Of a stretch of DNA of 64,000 nt, positions 1 to 7,534 are shown piece after piece. Location of the stretch: assembly GCF_001650405.1 (NCBI RefSeq), contig NZ_LWCU01000008.1:25333-89332 (forward strand), written 5' to 3'. Numbering within the stretch: position 1 is the first letter of the stretch; every line of letters begins with the position of its first letter. The notes under the pieces were generated by a model. That model had not been told where the DNA came from and made no database searches. It was given only the letters and a program-made list of their open reading frames with translations. The stretch comes from Microbacterium sp. H83. GTDB taxonomy: Bacteria > Actinomycetota > Actinomycetes > Actinomycetales > Microbacteriaceae. The position numbers and the translations under genes are program-made.

Positions 1-1
1 G

Positions 2-49
2 ACCCGAGAGGATCCGGCCGAGGAGGAGCGGGCAGGACCACCCGCCTGA
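2..49 (+). CDS. possible 3' end of a gene cut by the window edge
   Basis: Frame 2 is open from the first base and ends in TGA at 47-49, giving an acidic tail (TREDPAEEERAGPPA). Too little is present to name a product or even to be sure it is coding. The next 140 bases up to the CsbD-like gene show only its ribosome binding site. Confidence 0.2.
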   Translation, partial: TREDPAEEERAGPPA

Positions 50-192
50 CGCCAGGGTAACCCGGGAATCGCGCGGCGTCGACGGTCGATCCGACCTGTC
101 ACGAGTCCCCGCCGTTGTCAATCCCGTGGCCGGTTTCCGGGCCCCGTGCGAGGGTGGGACTCCCATTGATCGACTGATGAGAGGACAGGCAC

Positions 193-399
193 ATGAGTGC
201 AGGAGACGACATCAAGAACAACGCCGAGAAGCTGGGCGGGAAGATCAAGGAAGGCGTCGGAAAGGCGACCGACAACGAGCGCCTCGAGGCCGAGGGTCAC
301 GCCGACCAGACCAAGGCGTCGGCGAAGCAGGCCGGCGAGAACGTCAAGGACGCCGCGAAGACCGCCGGCGAGAGCCTTCGGGACGGCTTCAAGGAGTGA
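193..399 (+). CDS. CsbD-like stress response protein
   Basis: This 68-residue, highly charged protein matches the CsbD-like family: small, soluble, Lys/Glu/Ala-rich helical proteins whose members are often induced by general stress. The N-terminal part (DDIKNNAEKLGGKIKEGVGK) carries the typical family signature, and the second half continues with Ala/Lys/Asp repeats. The ATG is preceded by GAGAGGACAGGC, a good ribosome binding site. The gene stands alone and faces a small membrane protein gene across a shared hairpin. The biochemical function of the family is unknown; the family call is secure, the stress role is inferred. Confidence 0.85.
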   Translation: MSAGDDIKNNAEKLGGKIKEGVGKATDNERLEAEGHADQTKASAKQAGENVKDAAKTAGESLRDGFKE

Positions 400-407
400 C
401 GGCTGAA

Positions 408-439
408 GGGGTGAGGCCCGCCAGGGTGGGTCTCACCCC
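408..439. terminator. bidirectional hairpin terminator
   Basis: Arms GGGGTGAGGCCC (408-419) and GGGTCTCACCCC (428-439) pair with one mismatch around an 8-base loop. It lies between the convergent CsbD-like gene and the small membrane protein gene, 9 bases after the first stop and 6 before the second, so it can serve both. Confidence 0.7.
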
Positions 440-444
440 TCGGA

Positions 445-609
445 TCAGCGGGTGCGGTTGCCCGAGATCGAGCGGATCAACCACGCGATCACGGCGATAG
501 CCAGCAGCACCAGGCCGACCCACAGCAGGAACTGCAGGGACTGCACGAGTCCGCCCGTGATCGCAAGGATGATCGCGATCACGATGACGATGATCAGAAG
601 GATGTTCAT
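445..609 (-). CDS. small two-helix membrane protein
   Basis: A 54-residue protein with two hydrophobic segments (about residues 3-20 and 27-45) and a basic C-terminus (RSISGNRTR). The chosen ATG at 609 has a clear GAAGAAGGGAAAG site just upstream; the longer frame upstream has no comparable start. Its N-terminus (MNILLIIVIVIAIILAI) resembles the small, uncharacterised DUF-type membrane proteins common in Actinobacteria and often stress-associated. Convergent with the CsbD-like gene. No function can be assigned. Confidence 0.7.
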   Translation of the reverse strand: MNILLIIVIVIAIILAITGGLVQSLQFLLWVGLVLLAIAVIAWLIRSISGNRTR

Positions 610-724
610 CGGTCTTTCCCTTCTTCGGGGCGCGGCGCGCCCATCTACGGTCAACCTAGACCCGGGAGCGCCAGCTCCGCAGGGGCTTGACGCGAGGCTT
701 CCGCCCGTGTGAGAGGAGCAGGAC

Positions 725-991
725 ATGCCAGGACGCAGGAACAACTCCCTGAAGGATCCGGAGTTGTACGAAGAGCTCCGCGACGACGGGGCCTCGAAGG
801 AGAAGGCGGCGCGCATCTCCAACGCCGCCGCGCGCGACGGTCGGAGCGCCGTCGGGAAGCGCGGGGGCGAGCACGGCGACTACGAGGACTGGACCGTCGC
901 CGAGCTGCGCACGCGCGCGAAGGAGATCGGTCTCACCGGCTACAGCGGCAAGCGCAAGGCCGAGCTCATCTCCGCTCTACGGAACCACTAG
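725..991 (+). CDS. small charged protein with a C-terminal SAP/Rho-N-like segment
   Basis: An 88-residue basic protein. The first half (PGRRNNSLKDPELYEELRDD, then GASKEKAARISNAAA) is a conserved pattern of small actinobacterial proteins. The C-terminal 35 residues (WTVAELRTRAKEIGLTGYSG, then KRKAELISALRNH) match the helix-turn-helix pattern of SAP or Rho-N-terminal-like motifs, which bind nucleic acid. The ATG has GAGAGGAGCAGGAC directly upstream. It ends 10 bases before the next gene, so the two may be co-transcribed. A DNA- or RNA-associated role is inferred from the motif only. Confidence 0.75.
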   Translation: MPGRRNNSLKDPELYEELRDDGASKEKAARISNAAARDGRSAVGKRGGEHGDYEDWTVAELRTRAKEIGLTGYSGKRKAELISALRNH

Positions 992-1001
992 GCCGCCGTC
1001 T

Positions 1002-2075
1002 GTGGCCCGGTTCGGCATCGAGGAGGAGTTCGTCCTCCTCGACCAGACGTCGCTCGTCCCGCTGGCCCTGAGGCCGGAGGCGCACGCCGGGGTCATCGGC
1101 GAGCACGCGGGGGGCCGCATCTTCCCCGAGTACCTGATGTGCCAGCTCGAGACCGCGACGGCGCCGCTGCGCACCATGACGGAGGCCGCCGAGCAGGTGC
1201 GCGCGCTGCGTCGGCGCGTGTCCGACCACGTCGCGTCGGACGGCGGGATCGCCGCGTCGACCGGCACCCCGTTCATCGCGCCGGAGCGCGTCGACCTGGC
1301 GCCGTCGGAGCACTACGTCGTCGTCGCGGAGCTGCTCGGCGAGATCACGCGCGAGCATCAGGCGAACGGCCTGCACATCCACGTGGAGGTGCCGGACGAC
1401 GAGGAGCGCGTCCGCGCGCTCAACCGCGTCCGCGGATGGATGCCGGCGCTGCTCGGCCTGATGGGCAACGCTCCCTTCTCGCACGGCCGCGACTCCGGGT
1501 TCGCCAGCTGGCGCAGCATCCTGATCCGACGCCTGTCGACCTGCTGGACCCCGCCGCGTCTCGCCGACTTCTCCGACTACCGGGACCGGGTCGCCCGGCT
1601 CGTCGAGGTCGGCCTGATCTCCGAGGCGAGCTCGCTGGGGTGGACGGTGCGGCTCGCCGAGCGCTATCCGACCGTCGAGGTGCGTGTGCTCGACGCGCAG
1701 CTCACCGTCGAGGAGACGCTGCTCGGGGTCGCCCTGACCCGCGCGCTCGTGCTGAGCGACGACCTCGGGGGCCTGCCGGACATGGGACTCGACGCGATCG
1801 ACGCCTCGCTGTGGACCGCCGCGCGCCGCGGACCCGACGCCCTCATCCTCGATCCCACCAGCGGAGAGGTCGCCTCGGTGCAGGACGTGGTCGACCGGAT
1901 GCGGGAGCGCCTCCGACCGGTGCTGGAGGAGCTCGGCGACGACGACCTGGTGACCGAGGGGATCGCACGACTGCGCGCCGACGGCACCGGAGCGCAGCGG
2001 CAGCTCCGCGCGCACGCCGAGCGCGGAGTGGACGGCCTCCGCGACCTCTATCGCGCCGGCACCGCATCCGCCTGA
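1002..2075 (+). CDS. carboxylate-amine ligase, YbdK-type glutamate-cysteine ligase (GCS2 family)
   Basis: The 357-residue protein belongs to the GCS2 family (YbdK type), which forms gamma-glutamyl amide bonds using ATP. The N-terminal signature FGIEEEF (residues 4-10) is the glutamate/ATP-binding motif; further family blocks are EYLMCQLETAT, the HIHVEVPDDEERVRALNRVR region and a C-terminal VEVRVLDAQ. Length is typical (about 360-380). The start is GTG at 1002, only 10 bases after the preceding gene, so read-through is likely. True substrates of this family are often not cysteine; weak gamma-glutamylcysteine synthesis is the usual assay result. Function is family-level. Confidence 0.88.
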   Translation: MARFGIEEEFVLLDQTSLVPLALRPEAHAGVIGEHAGGRIFPEYLMCQLETATAPLRTMTEAAEQVRALRRRVSDHVASDGGIAASTGTPFIAPERVDLAPSEHYVVVAELLGEITREHQANGLHIHVEVPDDEERVRALNRVRGWMPALLGLMGNAPFSHGRDSGFASWRSILIRRLSTCWTPPRLADFSDYRDRVARLVEVGLISEASSLGWTVRLAERYPTVEVRVLDAQLTVEETLLGVALTRALVLSDDLGGLPDMGLDAIDASLWTAARRGPDALILDPTSGEVASVQDVVDRMRERLRPVLEELGDDDLVTEGIARLRADGTGAQRQLRAHAERGVDGLRDLYRAGTASA

Positions 2076-2130
2076 CCCGATCCGGCCCCGCATCGCCCCG
2101 CACGCCGCCGGCCGGCAGTAGTGTCGCCCT

Positions 2131-3525
2131 GTGGCATCCTCTCGCTTCGCTCCTCTGCAGCGGCTCGTCATCTCGGTCGCCGTACTGGCCTCGTTCGTCA
2201 CCTTCCTCGACGGCACGGTGGTCACCGTGGCGCTGCCCGCGATCAGCCGTGAGCTCGGCGGCGGCATCACGACGCAGCAGTGGGTCGTCGACGCGTACCT
2301 CATCACGCTGAGCGCGCTCATCCTGCTCGCGGGCTCGCTGTCCGACGCCTACGGCCGCGTGCTCGTGATGCGCGTGGGGCTCGTCGCGTTCGGCGTGGCG
2401 TCGATCGCGGTGGCGGCTGCGCCCGACCCGCTGATCCTCATCATCGCCCGCGCCGCACAGGGGGCCGCGGGGGCGCTGCTCGTCCCGAGCTCGCTCGCGC
2501 TGATCACCGCCACGATGCGCGGCGACGTGCAGTCGCGCGCGATCGGCGTCTGGACGGCCTTCACCACCGGCGCGCAGCTCGTGGGACCGCTGCTGGGCGG
2601 TCTCTTCGTCGACTTCCTCTCCTGGCGACTCGTGTTCCTCATCAACGTGCTCCCCATCGCCGTGACGCTCGTGCTCCTCGGCCGGATGAAGCTGTCGGAG
2701 CGGCCGAGCGGCGTGCGCGTCGACTGGGTCAGCGGCATGCTGTGCGCGATCGGCCTGGGAGCGGTGGTGTTCGCGCTGATCGAGCAGCCCAACCTCGGCT
2801 GGTCGTCGCCCGCGATCTGGATGCCCGGCGTCGCCGGCGTGGTGCTGTTCGCCCTGTTCCTGGTGCGGCAGCAGCGCTCGGCCGCCCCTCTCATGCCGCT
2901 CTCGCTCTTCCGGGTGCGGGACTTCGCGTGGGGCAACCTCGCGACCCTGTTCGTCTACGCGGCGCTCTCGCTGAACGGCTTCGTGATCGGCGTCTACCTG
3001 CAGCAGGGAGCCGGCCTCTCGGCCACGGCCGCGGGACTCGCGAGCCTGCCCATGACCATCCTCATGATCCTCGTGAGCTCGCGCGCCGGCTCGTGGGCCG
3101 GACGCTACGGGCCGCGCATCTTCATGACCGTGGGCCCGCTGGTGATGGCGGCCGGCGCCGTCATGCTGCTGCTCGTCAGCGAGGACTTCGACTACTGGTG
3201 GCAGGTGCTGCCGGCCATGATCGTGATGGGTCTCGGCCTCTCGCTCACGGTGGCCCCGCTGACGTCGGCGATCCTCGGGGCGATCGACGAGTCGCGCTCC
3301 GGCATCGCCTCGGCCGTCAACAACGCGGTCTCCCGCGTCGCCGGGCTGCTCGTCGTCGCGATGCTGTCGACCATCATCGGCGGCACACTCGACCTCGCCG
3401 GCTTCCACAACGCGGCGTGGGTCACCGCCGCGCTGCTCGTGCTCGGCGGAGTGGTGTCGTGGATCGGCATCCGACGGAACCCCGCCGAGGAGGAGGCCCC
3501 GGCAGCCGTCGACGCTCCCCGTTGA
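2131..3525 (+). CDS. MFS drug exporter, DHA2 (14-helix) family
   Basis: A 464-residue integral membrane protein of the EmrB/QacA (DHA2) type of the major facilitator superfamily. Visible hallmarks are the motif C-like region FLDGTVVTVALPAI in helix 1, the motif A-like loop SGSLSDAYGRV (LAGSLSDAYGR), and the GPLLGG segment in helix 5 (motif C of antiporters). About 14 hydrophobic segments are present. It likely exports hydrophobic or cationic compounds with proton antiport; the substrate cannot be told. GTG start at 2131, 55 bases after the ligase gene. No local regulator of the TetR type adjoins it. Confidence 0.88.
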   Translation: MASSRFAPLQRLVISVAVLASFVTFLDGTVVTVALPAISRELGGGITTQQWVVDAYLITLSALILLAGSLSDAYGRVLVMRVGLVAFGVASIAVAAAPDPLILIIARAAQGAAGALLVPSSLALITATMRGDVQSRAIGVWTAFTTGAQLVGPLLGGLFVDFLSWRLVFLINVLPIAVTLVLLGRMKLSERPSGVRVDWVSGMLCAIGLGAVVFALIEQPNLGWSSPAIWMPGVAGVVLFALFLVRQQRSAAPLMPLSLFRVRDFAWGNLATLFVYAALSLNGFVIGVYLQQGAGLSATAAGLASLPMTILMILVSSRAGSWAGRYGPRIFMTVGPLVMAAGAVMLLLVSEDFDYWWQVLPAMIVMGLGLSLTVAPLTSAILGAIDESRSGIASAVNNAVSRVAGLLVVAMLSTIIGGTLDLAGFHNAAWVTAALLVLGGVVSWIGIRRNPAEEEAPAAVDAPR

Positions 3526-3598
3526 CGGTGTCGAAGGGCGGGCGCAGACTGAGGGCGACGTCTCGCCGACGCCGATCCCCTGACCGATGGAGGTCCCC

Positions 3599-4294
3599 GT
3601 GAGCACCACCTCGACCGCACTGCCGCCCGTCGTCGACGCCGAGACGTGGCGGCGCGAGCTCGCCGACCTGCGGGTGCGCGAGAAGGCCGCGACGCGCGAG
3701 CTCGACGCGATCGCCGCGCAGCGTCGACGCCTCCCGATGGTCGAGCTGCCGGACTACACGCTCATCGGCGCCGAAGGTCCGGTGCGCCTGGCCGAGATGT
3801 TCGACGGGCACCCGCAGCTCATCGTCTACAACCACATGTGGTCGGACGGCAGCGAGTGGCAGTGCCCCGGATGCACCGGCTTCACGTCGCAGTTCACCCG
3901 CCTCGACGTGCTGGAGCGGTACTACGACGCCCGGTTCGTGATCGTGACGAACGGTCCGATCGACGAGGCTCTCGCCTACCGTGAGCGCGTGGGCAACCGC
4001 ATGGCCTGGTTCTCGAGCGCCGACAGCTCGTTCGGCGCCGACATGGACGCAGGTCCGAACGAGGGGTTCGGCGTCAACGTCTTCCTGCGCGACGGCGACA
4101 CGGTGTACCGCACGTGGCACACGAACGGACGCGGCACCGAGCGCCTCGGCCACCTGCAGGGGCTCGTCGACGTGCTGCCCTACGGCCGCCAGGAGGAGTG
4201 GGAGCAGTCGCCCGAGGGCTGGCCCCAGCATCCGACCTATGCGCAGGGCATGGGGTCGAAGGAGATCGCGGAGCTCTACGGGGCACGATCCTGA
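3599..4294 (+). CDS. DUF899 family thioredoxin-fold protein
   Basis: A 231-residue protein of the DUF899 family, distant thioredoxin-like proteins found in many bacteria. It carries the family's core blocks: TWRRELADLRVREKAATREL near the start, LFDGHPQLIVYNHMW-type beta strand (here MFDGHPQLIVYNHMW), then a CPGC motif in EWQCPGCTGF, and the DVLPYGRQEEWEQSPEGWPQ tail. The frame extends to an ATG at 3587 but GTG at 3599 is preferred because GGAGG at 3589-3593 sits 5 bases before it. Role is unknown; a redox function is suggested by the fold and CxxC. Its stop overlaps the presumed start of the next gene. Confidence 0.85.
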   Translation: MSTTSTALPPVVDAETWRRELADLRVREKAATRELDAIAAQRRRLPMVELPDYTLIGAEGPVRLAEMFDGHPQLIVYNHMWSDGSEWQCPGCTGFTSQFTRLDVLERYYDARFVIVTNGPIDEALAYRERVGNRMAWFSSADSSFGADMDAGPNEGFGVNVFLRDGDTVYRTWHTNGRGTERLGHLQGLVDVLPYGRQEEWEQSPEGWPQHPTYAQGMGSKEIAELYGARS

Positions 4295-5139
4295 GGCGCG
4301 GAGCCGGCCGCGCGACCGGCTCCCTCTCCGCGTCCGCCGCCGCCCTCGTCGCCGGGATGCTGCTCGCGGTCGCCGCCCTGTCCGGCTGCGCCGCGACGGA
4401 TGTCGCCGACCCGGCCATCGCTCTCCCCCCAGCGGGAGCGACGCCCGACTACCAGCTCGGCGGCGCGTACGAGCCGGCCGACGGCGTGGGCATCGTGGGC
4501 CGGGACCGGTCGGACGCCCCTGCCGACGGTCTCTATTCGATCTGCTACGTCAACGGCTTCCAGACCCAGCCGGGCGAGCTGCAGGACTGGGACGGCGACC
4601 TGCTGCTGCAGAGCGGCGGCGCACCCGTGTTCGATCCCGACTGGCCCGACGAGGCGCTCCTCGACACCTCGACGGCGGAGCGCCGCGACCGCATCGCGGC
4701 GAGGATCGGCGACGCGATCGACGGCTGCGCGGACGCCGGCTTCGACGCGGTCGAGTTCGACAACCTCGACTCGTACACCCGCTCCGACGGCGCGCTGACG
4801 CTCGACGACAACCTCGCCCTCGCTGAAGCCCTCGTCGCCGTCGCGCACGGCGCGGGCCTCGCCGCCGGGCAGAAGAACGCGGCGGAGGACGCCGTCGAGC
4901 TGCACGATCGAGCGGGATTCGACTTCGCCGTGGTCGAGGAGTGCGCCGCCTACGAGGAGTGTGCGGCGTACACCGAGGTCTACGGCGATGCGGTGGTCGA
5001 CATCGAGTACACCGACGAGCTGCCCCGCCCGTTCGCGGAGATGTGCGCCGACGACGACGCCCCGGCATCCATGGTGCTGCGCGATCGCGACCTCCTCACG
5101 CCCGACGACCCCGGCCACGTGTTCGAGGCGTGCCGGTGA
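4291..5139 (+). CDS. GH114-like lipoprotein (endo-alpha-1,4-polygalactosaminidase type), non-canonical start
   Basis: The mature part matches GH114: GLYSICYVNGFQTQPGELQD, GFDAVEFDNLDSYTR, an AGQKNA block and the acidic DFAVVEECAAYEECAAY block that holds likely catalytic residues. These TIM-barrel enzymes cut galactosaminogalactan-type polymers. The N-terminus is a lipoprotein signal (basic RRGAGR, hydrophobic stretch, lipobox LSGC with Cys33). The only canonical in-frame starts are a GTG about 93 bases inside the preceding gene and an ATG in the middle of the signal core (4357). A CTG at 4291 overlaps the TGA of the DUF899 gene (CTGA) and gives a proper signal, so translational coupling from CTG is proposed. 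282 residues from CTG. Confidence 0.75.
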   Translation: MRRGAGRATGSLSASAAALVAGMLLAVAALSGCAATDVADPAIALPPAGATPDYQLGGAYEPADGVGIVGRDRSDAPADGLYSICYVNGFQTQPGELQDWDGDLLLQSGGAPVFDPDWPDEALLDTSTAERRDRIAARIGDAIDGCADAGFDAVEFDNLDSYTRSDGALTLDDNLALAEALVAVAHGAGLAAGQKNAAEDAVELHDRAGFDFAVVEECAAYEECAAYTEVYGDAVVDIEYTDELPRPFAEMCADDDAPASMVLRDRDLLTPDDPGHVFEACR

Positions 5140-5232
5140 CGGGCGGAGCCCGCTCGCTGTCTATCAACACCCTCGCGTCGAGCTGGTCGTCGAAGTGCTA
5201 CTGCTCCACGGACATTCAGGTATGGGGGAAGC

Positions 5233-5567
5233 CTGATCGAGAAAGCAGGGCGGCTTGCGCTCTTCACTGCGGGAGCACTTGCGATGATGCTCGCCCTCCC
5301 CGCGACTGCGGCGTCGGCGCAGACCATGCCCCGGGTCATCGTGTCCTCGAGCTGGAGCACTCACATCCAGAACATCGGGTGGCGCTCGACGTCGCAGAGC
5401 ACCGATCTCGTGAGCGGTTCGAACAAGCTCAACTTCACTGTGGGAACGGAGGGGCCGGAAGAGGACTCGCGATCGAAGCCGTTCGCGTGACTCTCGAACT
5501 GCCGAATCTCAATTACGTGTACGACGCCGTAGTGAACGGCGACTGCCAGCTCGCCGGGACCTGCTGA
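5233..5567 (+). pseudogene. secreted ChW-like domain protein, frameshifted
   Basis: Read in one frame from about 5233 the sequence gives a Sec signal (EKAGRLALFTAGALAMMLAL, ending ATAASA-Q) and then STHIQNIGW and TEG; the frame then runs into TGA at about 5488. The next frame continues the same domain with GLAIEAVRVTLELPNLNYVY and ends NGDCQLAGTC at 5567. Together they match the ChW (clostridial hydrophobic W) repeat: HxQNxGW followed by GTxG...EAIxI.L. The switch lies at the G run 5451-5454; one more G there would restore a single frame. No ATG, GTG or TTG precedes the signal in frame (CTG at 5233 follows GGGGGA). Either a real pseudogene or a homopolymer error. Confidence 0.6.
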
Positions 5568-5659
5568 GGTCGTCCGCACCGCTCCCGCCGTCCTAGCCAC
5601 CCCGGCGGCACGGGTCAACAGCATTGCGACCCGTGCACGGGAGGGGCCAGCATGGCGTC

Positions 5660-6148
5660 GTGAACGCATCGAGGAACCGCCGGCGCCGACGACTGTCCGG
5701 CATCGCGGCCGCCGTCACCCTCTCCGCGACCCTGGCGGGGTGCGGGCTGACGATCCCGTCCGACCCCGAGGGCACTCTGCAGACCGTCTCCGGCGGCGAG
5801 CTGCGGGTCGGAGTGTCGCCCGACCCCGGCCTCGTCTCGCGCGACGATCCGCCCACCGGCAGCATCCCCGACCTCGTGACCGGATTCTCGGACAGCCTCG
5901 ACGCCGACGTCGAGTGGACGATCGGCTCGGAGGAGACGCTGGTGGGGATGCTGGAGCGCGGCGACCTCGATCTCGTGGCCGGAGGCATCACCGACCAGAC
6001 GCCGTGGCTCGACAAGGCCGGCGTCAGCCGCGGATACACCGGCATCGACGGCGCGGACGGGCGCATCCTGGTCATGCTCGTGCCGCTCGGCGAGAACGCC
6101 TTCCTCAGCGCGCTCGAACGCCATCTCGACGAGGAGGTGGGCTCGTGA
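5660..6148 (+). CDS. short solute-binding-type lipoprotein
   Basis: A 162-residue lipoprotein: basic start (ASRNRRRRR), hydrophobic core and lipobox LAGC. The mature part resembles one half of family 3 periplasmic binding proteins: GELRVGVSPDPG near the start, then DLVTGFSDSLDADVEWTIGS and LERGDLDLVAGGITDQTPW, as in amino-acid-binding proteins where this segment begins a lobe. Normal SBP_bac_3 proteins are about 250 residues, so this is a reduced form. GTG at 5660 is chosen because the longer frame has no signal. Its TGA overlaps the GTG of the following CDF transporter by 4 bases, so the two are translationally coupled and probably act together. Confidence 0.7.
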   Translation: MNASRNRRRRRLSGIAAAVTLSATLAGCGLTIPSDPEGTLQTVSGGELRVGVSPDPGLVSRDDPPTGSIPDLVTGFSDSLDADVEWTIGSEETLVGMLERGDLDLVAGGITDQTPWLDKAGVSRGYTGIDGADGRILVMLVPLGENAFLSALERHLDEEVGS

Positions 6149-7128
6149 GCACCGTCGATCGGATCGGACGGACGGAGCTCCCCGACGAGCAGAGGGCGGC
6201 CCTGCGCGGGGCCGTGCGCTGGGAGTGGTTCACGATCGCGTACACCTCGGTCACGATCGCCGTGATCGCGCTCGTGGTCGGCAACTCCCAGGCGATGCGG
6301 ACGGCGTGGATCGAGGACATGCTGTCGCTGATCCCGCAGATCGCCTTCCTCGTGGCGCTGCTGTTCGTGCGGCGGCGACCGACGGTCAAGCGTCCGTACG
6401 GGCTCCATCGCGCCATGGGCGTCGGCCACCTCGTCGCGGGCGTGGCGCTGCTCGCCGTCGGCCTCAACCTCGCCCGCGAGTCCGTCGTCGGACTCGTCTC
6501 GGGCGAGCATCCGACGATCGGCACGGTGGTGCTCTTCGGTCAGACCGTCTGGCTCGGCTGGCTCATGGTGGCGGTGATGGCGGTCGTGATCGTGGGTCCG
6601 GTCTTCCTCTACGGCCCCGCGAAGTCGAAGCTCGCCCCGATCCTGCACAACAAGCTGCTCTACGCGGACGCCGACATGGCGAAGGCCGACTGGCAGACGA
6701 CGGTCGCGTCGATCATCGGCGTGCTGGGCGTCGGCGCCGGCGTGTGGTGGCTCGATGGCGCCGCGGCCCTGTTCATCTCGCTCGGCATCATCTGGGACGG
6801 CGCGCGCAACACGAAGACCGCCGTCATCGACCTCATGGATCAGCGTGCGCGGACGTACGACAGCACGCACCCGCATCCGCTCGCCGGCGACATCCTGTCG
6901 ACCATGCGTTCGCGGCCGTGGGTGAAGGAGGCCTCGGTGCGGATGCGCGATCAGGGCCAGGTGTTCCACATCGAGGCGTTCGTCGTGCCGCGTCGGGATC
7001 GCGTCTCGCTCGCCGAGACGGCCGACCTCGCCGCCCGGATCTCGGACCTCGACTGGAAGGTGCAGGAGGTCGTGATCGTCCCGACGGACCGGCTGCCCGA
7101 GGGCACCGACACGGACGGACGCGCCTGA
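6145..7128 (+). CDS. cation diffusion facilitator (CDF) family transporter
   Basis: A 327-residue membrane protein with six hydrophobic segments and a C-terminal cytoplasmic domain. Family features include the loop RRPTVKRPYGLHRAMG after helix 2, the metal-site helix ending HNKLLYADADMAKADWQTT (helix 4/5 region, Asp/His), and a cytoplasmic domain with DILSTMRSRPWVKEASVRMR and HIEAFVVP, typical of the ferredoxin-like CTD. It probably exports a divalent metal by proton antiport. The start GTG (GTGA overlap with the upstream lipoprotein) has GAGGAGGTGG 5-14 bases upstream. Coupling to a binding-type lipoprotein is unusual for CDF proteins and may indicate an accessory sensor or capture role. Confidence 0.85.
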   Translation: MSTVDRIGRTELPDEQRAALRGAVRWEWFTIAYTSVTIAVIALVVGNSQAMRTAWIEDMLSLIPQIAFLVALLFVRRRPTVKRPYGLHRAMGVGHLVAGVALLAVGLNLARESVVGLVSGEHPTIGTVVLFGQTVWLGWLMVAVMAVVIVGPVFLYGPAKSKLAPILHNKLLYADADMAKADWQTTVASIIGVLGVGAGVWWLDGAAALFISLGIIWDGARNTKTAVIDLMDQRARTYDSTHPHPLAGDILSTMRSRPWVKEASVRMRDQGQVFHIEAFVVPRRDRVSLAETADLAARISDLDWKVQEVVIVPTDRLPEGTDTDGRA

Positions 7129-7232
7129 CGGTCGACCTCCGGACACGGGCGACGCCCACCGCACCAGGAAAAGGGGGGAATCCGTGCGGCGGGCGCCGTG
7201 GTCGATCGCGGCTGCGGTCGACGGTCTCCGGG

Positions 7233-7433
7233 CTACGCCAGGTCGTTGAGGTCGATCTTGTCGTCGTCCTCGTCGTCCGCATTCCTGCGGTTGTCCTCGG
7301 CCGGGCCCGTGGCGTCGCCGTCGTTCGCCACCGGGTCGTCCGACACCTGGCGACCGACGAGCTCATCCGGGATCATCGGCGTCTCGTCCGACGTCGACTG
7401 AGCGGGGTCCTGGGCGTTCTGCGGGTCTGACAT
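7233..7433 (-). CDS. small acidic hypothetical protein
   Basis: A 66-residue, strongly acidic protein with low complexity (MSDPQNAQDPAQSTSDETP at the start, DDEDDDKIDLNDLA at the end). The ATG at 7433 has CGGAGGGAGACTCC directly upstream, an excellent ribosome binding site, so it is likely expressed. It shares the MSDP-N start, Thr/Ser/Asp-rich middle and size class with the protein at 30382-30546. No domain is recognised; such proteins are probably disordered. It lies downstream of the P450 gene on the same strand, separated by a hairpin. Confidence 0.6.
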   Translation of the reverse strand: MSDPQNAQDPAQSTSDETPMIPDELVGRQVSDDPVANDGDATGPAEDNRRNADDEDDDKIDLNDLA

Positions 7434-7481
7434 GGAGTCTCCCTCCGTCGGTGTTCTCTGGGGTGCGCCCAGCTTCTCTCC

Positions 7482-7498
7482 CCCGTGCCGGGCACGGG
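7482..7498 (-). terminator. hairpin after the P450 gene
   Basis: CCCGTGCC and GGCACGGG form a 17-base palindromic hairpin 37 bases past the P450 stop and about 50 bases before the small acidic gene. It is GC-rich without a T tract, as is common for actinobacterial terminators. Confidence 0.45.
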
Positions 7499-7534
7499 TG
7501 CCCCTTGACAGACTCGGGACCGTCTGGATGCCGC

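Noticed and set aside
966..2321. Long open frame on the minus strand opposite the YbdK-type ligase
   Set aside because: High-GC antisense shadow: Arg/Gly/Ala-rich text, no ribosome binding site, covers a clearly coding gene.
1843..3609. 588-codon minus-strand frame opposite the MFS exporter
   Set aside because: Composed mostly of His, Arg, Asp and Glu, typical of the complement of a membrane protein gene.
7505..7511. TTGACAG as a plus-strand -35 box
   Set aside because: No plus-strand gene follows; the element belongs to the recurring motif read on the minus strand.
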